The notes under the pieces were generated by a model, which saw nothing but the letters and a program-made list of their open reading frames with translations, did no database searches and was not told where the DNA came from. This document shows positions 1-5,316 of a stretch of DNA of 5,323 nt, in pieces. Position 1 is the stretch's first letter, and every line of letters begins with the position of its first letter. The position numbers were made by a program, and so were the translations under genes. The DNA comes from Pseudomonadota bacterium. Lineage in GTDB: Bacteria; Myxococcota_A; Bradymonadia; UBA4248. The stretch is from positions 1 to 5,323 of the forward strand of contig WQTY01000183.1 in NCBI GenBank assembly GCA_009786045.1. The letters are read 5' to 3'.

Positions 1-40
1 CGCCCGACCGATAGCCGCGCAGGGGGAGACTTCCCCCACC
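1..40 (-). repeat. Partial copy of the hairpin repeat, cut by the window edge
   Basis: This stretch upstream of lon holds a GC hairpin (GGGGGA at 22-27 pairing with TCCCCC at 32-37, loop GACT). Read on the + strand it matches the reverse complement of 5175-5217: CGCCCGAC, then CGATAGC after a 3-base gap, then a 5-base segment with two differences, then AGGGGG. That is 24 of 26 bases outside the gap, by eye. The hairpin loops differ between the two copies. The element probably extends to the left of the window. It is not followed by a T tract, so it is not read as a terminator. Being a member of a dispersed repeat family is inferred from the matches inside this window only. Confidence 0.6.
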
Positions 41-95
41 CCAAAATTAATCACGAGAGCATATGTCGCGCGGTGCTGATCAAGGATGGACGCGC

Positions 96-100
96 AGGAG
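96..100 (+). promoter_or_regulatory. Ribosome binding site that decides the lon start
   Basis: AGGAG lies 7 bases before the ATG at 108. The in-frame ATG at 63 has only a weak GAGAG 3 bases upstream, which is too close for normal initiation. The site therefore favours 108 as the start. Confidence 0.7.
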
Positions 101-107
101 AGAGCAC

Positions 108-2570
108 ATGGATTCGAATGAAGATAAAAGCCGCAGGAAAGAATCGGCAAAAAGCGACAAAGCTGCCAGTGACAGCGTCTATGCGGTGTCCGACGACAAG
201 TTGCAGCCGGGATTGCGCGAAGTTCCAGTGTTTTCGACGGCCGATTTTGTGCTGTTTCCCGGCATTGCCGTCATTGTTCCCGTGCGGGATGCAGCCCAGG
301 AACAGGCAGTTCAGCGCGCCATGAAAGAGCGGCAGGAAATTCTGGTCGCCTACAGAGAAGCGGAAATGCTGGCGGAGCCGAAGGATGACAAGGCAAAGCG
401 CCTGGAACATGCCGAGGTGGGAACACTGGCGCGCATTATGAAGCTTAACAAGCTGCCTGAGGGGAAATTTCAGGTGACGCTTCGGGGCGTGAGCCGGCTG
501 GGGATCGATGATATTGAGGCCGACGAGACGTATCGCGTGCAGCGGGCCCAGACATCGGCACTTCGCGAAAAGCCGCTGGCGATCATGGGAGAGGAAGTTT
601 ATCGGGACCAGGCGCTGCTTCGCAGCATGCGGCAAATTGCCCGTCAATTTTTCGAACACCACCCTCCCCAGGGCGGTCAGGATCTGATCCGCATTATTGA
701 GAATACGTCGACATCCCCAGGAATGCTGGCTGATCTGCTGGCCAATCAAATCGACATGCCGGTGCGGGATCGCCTGCGCATACTGCTGGCACTCAGCCTC
801 AGTGAGCGCATCGAAATCATGACCGATCTGCTGGTGGAGCAGGTCCAGGTCGAACGGCTCATTGCCGAAATCTCGCAGAAAGTGCGCAACGACATGGACA
901 AGCAACAGCGAGAGTATTTCCTGCGCCAGCAGATACGCGCCATTCGTGAGCAGCTGGGAGAGACGAACGATCCCTCGACCGATTTGGATGAACTTCGAGA
1001 AAAGGTGCAGGTTCTGGATGCCGGAGAAGAGGTCAGGACGTTCTGTATGAAACAGCTCAGGCGTCTGTCGCAGATGCAGCCTTCGAGTGCGGAATACGGC
1101 GTGGCTCGAACGCATTTGGAAGTTTTGCTCGACATTCCGTGGAAAAAATTCAGCGAGGATCATCTGAACATTGCCGAAGCAAGGCGGATTTTAGATGCCG
1201 ATCATTATGATCTGCAGGATGTTAAGGAACGCATTCTGGAGCATTTGGCAGTTTTGGCACTGAAGAAAGATCTGAAGGCGCCTATTTTATGTCTTTATGG
1301 ACCGCCTGGCGTTGGCAAGACGAGTCTTGGAAAGAGCGTGGCCCGGGCACTTGGGCGTCAATTTTACCGCATCAGCCTGGGCGGCGTACATGATGAAAGT
1401 GAGATCCGGGGGCATCGCCGCACGTATGTGGCGAGCATGCCGGGGCGGATTGTCCAGGCCCTGAGGCGCGTTCAGACGATGAATCCGGTGCTCATGCTGG
1501 ATGAAATTGACAAAATCGGCAGCGACATGCGGGGTGATCCTTCCAATGCACTGCTGGAGGTTTTGGATCCCGAGCAAAACTTTGCCTTCAGTGACAATTA
1601 CGTAGAAGTGCCTGTAGATTTGAGCCAGGTTCTGTTCATGACAACGGCCAACAATCTTGAAACCATCCCGGCACCGCTCAGGGATCGCATGGAGATCATC
1701 GAGATTTCCGGCTACACGCATTATGACAAGCGCGAAATTGCAACAAAATTTCTCATACCAAAACTGCTGGCGGCGCATGGTCTTCTGAAATCCCATCTGA
1801 CGCTGACGCCCGAAGCTCTGGATATGATCATATCAAACCATACGCGCGAAGCTGGCGTGCGGCAGCTTGAGCAGAGACTTGCCAAGATTTGCCGTAAGGT
1901 CGCCACGCGAGTGGCCGAAGCCAGGAGTGAGGGCAAGCGCCGGGTGCGCGTGACGGTAACGCCGCGCAATCTGGAAGATTTCGTCGGCAAACGCCGGTAC
2001 GAGTTTGAGGTGGCGGACAGGGTGGCTGTGCCCGGTGTGGCAACGGGCCTTGCCTGGACACCGGCAGGAGGCGATATCCTGTTTATTGAGGCAGGATCCA
2101 TGTCGGGGCGCGGCGAACTCGTTATCACGGGCAAACTGGGCGACGTGATGCAGGAGAGCGTGAAAACAGCGCTGACGCTCATACGGACGAAAGCCGACAA
2201 ACTCGGGCTCAAAGAGGATGCCTGGGCACAAAAAGATTTGCACATCCACGTGCCTGCGGGCGCCATCCCAAAGGATGGTCCTTCGGCCGGAGTCGCCATT
2301 TTCTGTGCCATGCTGAGCCTGTTTAAGCACACCCCCATTGTTTCGACGCTGGCGATGACGGGAGAGATCTCGCTGCGCGGGCACGTATTGGCCGTCGGCG
2401 GCATTAAGGAAAAGGTGCTGGGCGCCCATCGGGCGGGCATCAAAACGGTCATCCTGCCAGCACGAAACCAGCGAGATCTGGATGAAATCGATGCCACCGT
2501 GCGGCGCGATATGACTTTTCATTGTGTGTCGACTATCGACGAAGTCATCGCCATCGTCTTTGGCGCCTGA
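108..2570 (+). CDS. lon: ATP-dependent Lon protease (endopeptidase La)
   Basis: Lon is a soluble cytoplasmic hexameric AAA+ serine protease that degrades misfolded and regulatory proteins. The 820-residue product shows the full LonA order. A charged N-terminal tail (1-30) leads into the N-terminal substrate-binding domain, which starts near residue 36 (LREVPVF). Next is a helical linker with MDKQQREYFLRQQI near 263. The AAA+ module has Walker A GPPGVGKT at 398-405 (Lys404), Walker B LMLDEID with Asp465/Glu466, an arginine-finger region PLRDRME near 522-528 and a sensor-2 motif REAGVRQLE. The C-terminal S16 peptidase domain has PKDGPSAG with Ser726 and GGIKEKVL with Lys769. The Ser-Lys spacing of 43 equals that of E. 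coli Ser679/Lys722. It is slightly longer than E. coli Lon (784), mainly from the N-terminal tail. A start at 63 would give 835 residues but has a poorer ribosome site. No clp or hupB neighbour is visible. No promoter or heat-shock element was recognised in the short upstream stretch. Confidence 0.97.
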   Translation: MDSNEDKSRRKESAKSDKAASDSVYAVSDDKLQPGLREVPVFSTADFVLFPGIAVIVPVRDAAQEQAVQRAMKERQEILVAYREAEMLAEPKDDKAKRLEHAEVGTLARIMKLNKLPEGKFQVTLRGVSRLGIDDIEADETYRVQRAQTSALREKPLAIMGEEVYRDQALLRSMRQIARQFFEHHPPQGGQDLIRIIENTSTSPGMLADLLANQIDMPVRDRLRILLALSLSERIEIMTDLLVEQVQVERLIAEISQKVRNDMDKQQREYFLRQQIRAIREQLGETNDPSTDLDELREKVQVLDAGEEVRTFCMKQLRRLSQMQPSSAEYGVARTHLEVLLDIPWKKFSEDHLNIAEARRILDADHYDLQDVKERILEHLAVLALKKDLKAPILCLYGPPGVGKTSLGKSVARALGRQFYRISLGGVHDESEIRGHRRTYVASMPGRIVQALRRVQTMNPVLMLDEIDKIGSDMRGDPSNALLEVLDPEQNFAFSDNYVEVPVDLSQVLFMTTANNLETIPAPLRDRMEIIEISGYTHYDKREIATKFLIPKLLAAHGLLKSHLTLTPEALDMIISNHTREAGVRQLEQRLAKICRKVATRVAEARSEGKRRVRVTVTPRNLEDFVGKRRYEFEVADRVAVPGVATGLAWTPAGGDILFIEAGSMSGRGELVITGKLGDVMQESVKTALTLIRTKADKLGLKEDAWAQKDLHIHVPAGAIPKDGPSAGVAIFCAMLSLFKHTPIVSTLAMTGEISLRGHVLAVGGIKEKVLGAHRAGIKTVILPARNQRDLDEIDATVRRDMTFHCVSTIDEVIAIVFGA

Positions 2571-2572
2571 GC

Positions 2573-2638
2573 GTTTTTATTTTTATGCGGGGGAACGCGT
2601 TCCCCCGCACCCCCTGCGATACTTCGTATCGCTTGTGG
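2573..2638 (+). repeat. Hairpin repeat copy A, directly after lon
   Basis: The element begins two bases after the lon stop. It has a T-rich lead (2574-2584), a perfect 24-base palindrome (2586-2609, centre AACGCGTT, arms of GCGGGGG and CCCCCGC), the linker CACCCCCTGC, and a second perfect hairpin, GCGATAC (2616-2622), TTC, GTATCGC (2626-2632). It matches the reverse complement of 3300-3384: 38 of 45 bases across the first part, then 14 of 14 (CGTATCGCTTGTGG). Weak similarity continues to about 2655. The T tract precedes the palindrome instead of following it, so an intrinsic terminator for lon is unlikely, although the stem could protect the 3' end of the mRNA or slow polymerase. Confidence 0.8.
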
Positions 2639-2781
2639 GTGAAGTGGCAAACTGCATCGTTTGTGGCCACATACCCCGCACTGCAAGCGAAAGACAAGCA
2701 ACGCCCTGCGCAAGGAAACATGGCTGAAAACGCTCTAAGCATTGCTGGCGTGATAAATCGCGCCCCTGCCATTCACGCGGA

Positions 2782-2810
2782 TTGTGAAAGGCTGCACAAA
2801 ATGTTACCTT
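2782..2810 (+). promoter_or_regulatory. Weak candidate sigma-70 promoter for the lipoprotein gene
   Basis: TTGTGA (2782-2787, 4 of 6 to the -35 consensus) is followed 17 bases later by TACCTT (2805-2810, 3 of 6). TG stands one base upstream of the -10 box, as in extended -10 promoters. Transcription would start near 2817, about 70 bases before the coding start. Matches this weak are common by chance. Confidence 0.25.
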
Positions 2811-2832
2811 CAGCACATAAGTTCTTGCATGG

Positions 2833-2848
2833 CGGCATTCAAATGCCG
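2833..2848. repeat. Short palindrome upstream of the lipoprotein gene
   Basis: CGGCATT (2833-2839) and AATGCCG (2842-2848) are perfect 7-base arms around CA. The hairpin would sit in the leader RNA, 25 bases before GGAGG. It may be an operator half-site pair, a leader hairpin or chance. Confidence 0.35.
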
Positions 2849-2888
2849 GCGGCATAAGGTCTTTGTTTACCCTGGAGGGCGTGTGAAG

Positions 2889-3122
2889 ATGAAAAGCTTG
2901 GTGCCATTGATGTTGGGAACAGTGCTTGCGGCAGGGCTGGCGGGATGCGGTCATAATGACTATGTATGCGACGATGAGACGTTTGTAAAACGCTGTCTGG
3001 ATGCCACCTATCTTGAAATTTGCACCCATGGCGAACTTGCACGGTATCGATGCAATGCAAAAGAGGAATGCATAGACGCCGAAAGCGGTGGGTATTGCAG
3101 GGAAAAAAGCCAATCGCAATGA
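2889..3122 (+). CDS. Small cysteine-rich lipoprotein of unknown function
   Basis: The product is 77 residues. A lysine-containing start (MKSL) is followed by a hydrophobic stretch and the lipobox LAGC, with the lipidated cysteine at residue 20. The mature part is 58 residues and contains six further cysteines at mature positions 8, 17, 26, 36, 42 and 51, a regular spacing of 8, 8, 9, 5 and 8 intervening residues. That suggests a small extracytoplasmic domain with up to three disulfides. It is probably anchored to the inner leaflet of the outer membrane, since the residue after the cysteine is Gly and not Asp. The fold recalls short Cys-rich modules common in surface proteins of Myxococcota and relatives, but no family was identified. 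GGAGG (2874-2878) is 10 bases before ATG 2889. A GTG at 2883 (spacing 4) would add two residues. The gene stands alone between two inverted repeat copies. Confidence 0.75.
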   Translation: MKSLVPLMLGTVLAAGLAGCGHNDYVCDDETFVKRCLDATYLEICTHGELARYRCNAKEECIDAESGGYCREKSQSQ

Positions 3123-3299
3123 CAAAGGCATGGTATTCATGGAGTTTATGTGATGCGCTCGTTTCTCAAACCGGCGCTGCATATTCTCCATAGTCGCCAA
3201 AGGCTCAGGCACAGTCTTCAGTAGCAATCCAACAGGGCAAATCTGCACACGCCTGCCCGCATGGTTTTAGTATGCCGCGCCACACTTTGGCCACCATAA
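3123..3299. other. Intergenic stretch after the lipoprotein gene, nothing recognised
   Basis: No gene, RNA or clear terminator is visible. A loose pairing of GGGCA (near 3236) with TGCCC (near 3254) across 14 bases is the only structure seen and could be chance. Together with 3300-3580 it makes a 458-base gap between genes. Confidence 0.4.
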
Positions 3300-3384
3300 C
3301 CACAAGCGATACGTTGCAGGGGCAGATAATATCTGCCCGGCAGGGGGTGTGTGGGAACTTGTTCCCACGCATAAAAAAGAAAAC
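3300..3384 (-). repeat. Hairpin repeat copy B, reversed, with an extra internal hairpin
   Basis: On the minus strand this matches copy A (2573-2638). The parts are a T-rich lead (complement of 3371-3384), a stem GTGGGAAC/GTTCCCAC (3351-3358 with 3361-3368), the linker complementary to 3340-3350, and the terminal block CGTATCGCTTGTGG (complement of 3300-3313), identical in both copies. Between linker and terminal block, copy A has 7 bases and copy B has 26 (3314-3339). Those 26 contain a near-perfect hairpin, GGGCAGATA (3320-3328) and TATCTGCCC (3330-3338), of the same type as 5138-5159. On the + strand the large stem is followed by A residues, so it is not a terminator in that direction. Confidence 0.8.
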
Positions 3385-3415
3385 TGAAAACCCTCCAAAA
3401 CCCCAGGAACAGCGT

Positions 3416-3457
3416 ATGATTTCAAGTACACGCATAAACTGAAAAGAAAGAAATCAT
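3416..3457. repeat. Spaced inverted repeat upstream of the winged-helix gene
   Basis: ATGATTTC (3416-3423) and GAAATCAT (3450-3457) are perfect 8-base arms separated by 26 bases of AT-rich sequence. The pair lies about 125-165 bases before the start at 3581, where a regulatory protein could bind. Binding is only inferred. The AAACTGAAAA block in the spacer (3436-3445) also occurs at 3381-3390. Confidence 0.35.
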
Positions 3458-3564
3458 GAGGCGCAAATAAAATATTCTTGCATTCGTCTATTTAGCAGAG
3501 TTAGACAGGGAATGTGGTGCTCAGATTTTAAGGTTGCTGTGGTGTTTAGCCAAATAGCTGAAAT

Positions 3565-3572
3565 GAGGAGGG
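3565..3572 (+). promoter_or_regulatory. Strong ribosome binding site of the winged-helix gene
   Basis: GAGGAGGG is close to a perfect anti-16S complement. Three in-frame ATGs follow, at 3575, 3581 and 3584. Measured from AGGAGG (3566-3571) the spacings are 3, 9 and 12 bases, so 3581 is preferred. The in-frame ATG at 3512 lies upstream of this site and is unlikely to be used. Confidence 0.7.
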
Positions 3573-3580
3573 ATATGTTT

Positions 3581-4135
3581 ATGATGGACGTTACCAAGGC
3601 GCTGAAAACTGCGAAACAAAAGCTGGAAGAGATTGAAATTGAACGCAGAAAGACGCAGAAAATAGTCGAAATACTCGAAAATGCCGATGCGGAGATGATG
3701 GGGATCCTGGCGTCAATGTTTACAGCAACGGAAGCGCCCGCGAAGCGTGGACGCAAACGTGCAGCGGAATCAGACAAAGCGGAAGCCGCAATCATTAACG
3801 CCGAGATCCAGGAAGTTGCTGTGCCGCGCCGCGGCCGCCGCCCCAAACAGGCCAAAACCGGCGAAATCGTAAAGAGAGGCCGCAAACAGGGATCGGGACG
3901 GCGTTACCCACGCATATTGGAAGATGATCTTCGCATCGCCGTCGTAAACATGCTGACCGTGGCCGGAGAATCGCTTTCTGCAAAAGAAATCATTGGAAAA
4001 CTCGTCGAGTCTGAGGAATTCTCGGCACACGAGAAGAATAAGTCCTTTAGCACGCGCGTCTATTCCATGCTTGGCGACTGGAGCGAGCAGGGCACGATTC
4101 GCAAGGTTTCCCGCGGCGTTTATCAGGCACCTTAA
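3581..4135 (+). CDS. Coiled-coil, AT-hook-like, winged-helix DNA-binding protein
   Basis: The 184-residue product has three parts. Residues 3-43 are highly charged and helical, with a heptad pattern of V4, L8, A11, L15, I18, T25, V29 and L32, suggesting a coiled coil for self-association. Residues 53-111 are a flexible basic linker with three AT-hook-like clusters: AKRGRKR (54-60), PRRGRRPK (82-89) and VKRGRKQG (97-104). The middle one is nearest the canonical RGRP core. Residues 112-184 fit a winged helix: helix 1 about 112-127, helix 2 133-143 (SAKEIIGKLVE), helix 3 155-169, then a two-strand wing ending TIRKVSRGVYQAP. The parts imply cytoplasmic DNA binding with minor-groove contacts by the linker. 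No named family was recognised. Possible roles are a nucleoid-associated protein, a silencer or a transcription factor; Myxococcus CarD shows that AT-hooks occur in bacterial regulators. It has no catalytic motif. The gene appears to be transcribed alone, and a poor promoter match (TAGACA 3502-3507, TTTTAA 3526-3531) lies upstream. Confidence 0.8.
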   Translation: MMDVTKALKTAKQKLEEIEIERRKTQKIVEILENADAEMMGILASMFTATEAPAKRGRKRAAESDKAEAAIINAEIQEVAVPRRGRRPKQAKTGEIVKRGRKQGSGRRYPRILEDDLRIAVVNMLTVAGESLSAKEIIGKLVESEEFSAHEKNKSFSTRVYSMLGDWSEQGTIRKVSRGVYQAP

Positions 4136-4224
4136 GTAAACACTGTCGAAATCGCATTTTCTTTGTCAGTTTCCTCGTGAGCTCTGCGCATGGCGTCAAC
4201 GAGAACGCTAAAACATCGTGGAGC

Positions 4225-4245
4225 TGGCTATTCCTGGAATAGCCA
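4225..4245. promoter_or_regulatory. Perfect palindrome upstream of the purine phosphorylase gene, possible operator
   Basis: TGGCTATTCC (4225-4234) and GGAATAGCCA (4236-4245) are perfect 10-base arms around a single T. It lies 51 bases before the phosphorylase start and 89 bases after the stop of the preceding gene. The flank AAAACAAT has no T tract, so an intrinsic terminator is unlikely. The symmetry and position fit a binding site for a dimeric regulator of the downstream gene or a leader hairpin. No known operator consensus was recognised. Confidence 0.45.
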
Positions 4246-4296
4246 AAACAATATCTGTGTTTGGGCCCGTACTCATAACTTTATAAGGAGAACAGA

Positions 4297-5124
4297 ATGG
4301 GACATTTGTACAGCATGGCAAGTGAGGTAGCTGCGCGAATTCAGAAGATTTGTGACCGGAAAGTTGATCTCTGCGTCATACTCGGTTCCGGTTTGGGCGC
4401 GTTTGTCGACTGTCTTGAGGATAAAGTCGTTATCCCCTATTCCGACATTGAGGGTTTCCCTCGCTCTGGCGTTCATGGCCATGCCGGCAACCTCGTCTTT
4501 GGCCGCCTTCATGGCCAGGATCTCGTGGTGATGCAGGGGCGGATTCACTATTATGAGTGCGGCGACATCAAGCTCGTGACATTGCCCGTGCGCATTCTGC
4601 ACTGCCTCGGATGCACGCGCATGATCGTCACCAATGCAGCCGGTGCGGCCAATGCCGCCTTCGACGCAGGCGAGCTCATGCTGATCACCGATCACATCAA
4701 CTTTATGCAGGCTTCAAGCCCGCTCGTCGGCGAAAACGACGACCGCTTTGGCCCTCGATTCCCCGACATGAGCGAAGCCTACAATAAGGTAATGAGCGAG
4801 GCGTTGCGTCAATCGGCAAAAGATCTCGGCATCAAGCTTCAGGAAGGCGTCTACTGCGCATTCCACGGCCCCGAGTATGAAACCCCCGCCGAGGTTCGGC
4901 TTGCTCAGGTTCTGGGCGCCGATGCCGTTGGCATGTCGACCGTGCCGGAAGTTCTCGTCGCCAATCACATGGGGATGAAAGTTGCCGGCATCTCATGCCT
5001 GACCAACAAAGCAGCCGGTCTCTCCGAGAGCAAACTGTCCCATGACGAAGTCATGGAAACAGGCCGTCAGGCAGCAGCAGATTTTGTCAAACTCCTGGCC
5101 GAAGGCATTCGCCGCTTCCAGTAG
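4297..5124 (+). CDS. punA: Purine nucleoside phosphorylase, trimeric (PNP-I, mammalian-type) family
   Basis: The enzyme splits inosine and guanosine (and deoxy forms) with phosphate into free base plus (deoxy)ribose-1-phosphate, in cytoplasmic purine salvage. The 275-residue length is typical of the homotrimeric class, and the motifs match human PNP. Phosphate-site residues are GSGLG with Ser31 (human Ser33), GHAG with His62 (His64), GRIHYYE with Arg82, His84 and Glu87 (Arg84, His86, Glu89), and TNAAG with Asn113-Ala114. Base- and sugar-site residues are GPEYETPAE with Glu194 (Glu201), GMSTVPE with Met212-Ser213, LTNKAAG with Asn236 (Asn243) and His248 (His257). Glu194 and Asn236 predict a preference for 6-oxopurines over adenosine. 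The usual YEGY is YECG here (Cys88), next to the conserved Glu87. AAGGAG (4285-4290) is 6 bases before the ATG. The gene stands alone, with a palindrome upstream and a hairpin cluster downstream. Methylthioadenosine phosphorylase, a related family, is less likely given the NKAAG motif. Confidence 0.93.
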   Translation: MGHLYSMASEVAARIQKICDRKVDLCVILGSGLGAFVDCLEDKVVIPYSDIEGFPRSGVHGHAGNLVFGRLHGQDLVVMQGRIHYYECGDIKLVTLPVRILHCLGCTRMIVTNAAGAANAAFDAGELMLITDHINFMQASSPLVGENDDRFGPRFPDMSEAYNKVMSEALRQSAKDLGIKLQEGVYCAFHGPEYETPAEVRLAQVLGADAVGMSTVPEVLVANHMGMKVAGISCLTNKAAGLSESKLSHDEVMETGRQAAADFVKLLAEGIRRFQ

Positions 5125-5137
5125 AACGGCAACCATT

Positions 5138-5159
5138 GGGCAGACACATAGGTCTGCCC
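5138..5159. repeat. GGGCAGA-type hairpin after the phosphorylase gene
   Basis: GGGCAGAC (5138-5145) and GTCTGCCC (5152-5159) pair perfectly around ACATAG, 13 bases after the phosphorylase stop. The following CTGC is shared with the hairpin at 3320-3338 read on the minus strand, whose arms are GGGCAGAT and ATCTGCCC. A short ATTTTG lies only some 8 bases further on, so it is a poor intrinsic terminator, although it may still mark the end of the transcript. Confidence 0.7.
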
Positions 5160-5174
5160 CTGCGGATTTTGTGA

Positions 5175-5193
5175 AAGGGGGCAGTGCCCCCTT
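5175..5193. repeat. GGGGGCA hairpin of the downstream repeat cluster
   Basis: AAGGGGGCA (5175-5183) and TGCCCCCTT (5185-5193) are perfect 9-base arms around one G. With the following CGCCGCTATCGG and GTCGGGCG it forms the block that recurs inverted at 1-37. Confidence 0.7.
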
Positions 5194-5210
5194 CGCCGCT
5201 ATCGGCTGTC

Positions 5211-5231
5211 GGGCGACCGGGACAGTCGCCC
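5211..5231. repeat. GGGCGAC hairpin of the downstream repeat cluster
   Basis: GGGCGAC (5211-5217) and GTCGCCC (5225-5231) pair around CGGGACA and are followed by CTAC. An alternative pairing, CTGTC (5206-5210) with GACAG (5221-5225), competes with it. The layout GGGCNGAC or GGGCGAC, loop, complement, then CCTNC resembles 5138-5159, so the two may be variants of one unit. Confidence 0.6.
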
Positions 5232-5303
5232 CTACAGGCTGACGGCAGGGTCGCGGCGTCGAAATGGTACAGATTCCAGGAAGCAAGGAGGCGTGGAAGG
5301 GAG

Positions 5304-5316
5304 CGTACTTCGTACG
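5304..5316. repeat. Small CGTAC hairpin near the right edge
   Basis: CGTAC (5304-5308) and GTACG (5312-5316) flank TTC. The same TTC loop and a similar arm occur in copy A (GCGATAC, TTC, GTATCGC at 2616-2632). It could belong to a further repeat running off the window. No gene was recognised in 5232-5323. Confidence 0.4.

Larger units (their letters stand above)
2639..2888. other. Intergenic leader between repeat copy A and the lipoprotein gene
   Basis: This gap holds no convincing gene. The short open frames here have no ribosome binding site and no recognisable protein sequence. It contains the weak promoter candidate at 2782-2810, the small palindrome at 2833-2848 and the ribosome binding site GGAGG at 2874-2878. 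Nothing else was recognised in 2656-2780. Confidence 0.5.

Noticed and set aside
51..1163. Long minus-strand open frame of 370 codons opposite lon
   Set aside because: It lies wholly opposite the well-supported lon gene, has no recognisable domain, and its composition is what a complement of a GC-rich gene gives.
1721..2522. Overlapping minus-strand open frames opposite the lon protease domain
   Set aside because: Antisense shadows of conserved lon codons; low-complexity Arg/Ser/Pro translations without motifs.
63..2570. Longer lon start at 63 giving 835 residues
   Set aside because: The ATG at 108 has AGGAG at a 7-base spacing, while 63 has only a weak GAGAG at 3 bases; the extra 15 residues match nothing in the family.
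2586..2609. Intrinsic terminator for lon
   Set aside because: The stem is strong but no T tract follows it on the + strand; the T run lies before the stem.
2522..2857. Plus-strand open frames running from the lon end through repeat copy A
   Set aside because: They start inside lon without a ribosome binding site and their sequence is translated palindrome.
2583..3248. Minus-strand open frame of 221 codons opposite the lipoprotein gene
   Set aside because: It spans repeat A and the lipoprotein, shows no domain, and the opposite strand has a clear lipobox and ribosome binding site.
3454..3885. Minus-strand open frame opposite the winged-helix gene
   Set aside because: Ser/Ile-rich translation with no motif; the plus strand encodes a protein with coherent domains and a strong ribosome site.
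5138..5159. Intrinsic terminator for the phosphorylase gene
   Set aside because: The T-containing run (ATTTT) is about six bases beyond the stem and short, so the match is too poor to call.
5138..5231. CRISPR array
   Set aside because: The three hairpins differ in sequence and have no constant repeat with unique spacers; each is a separate palindrome.
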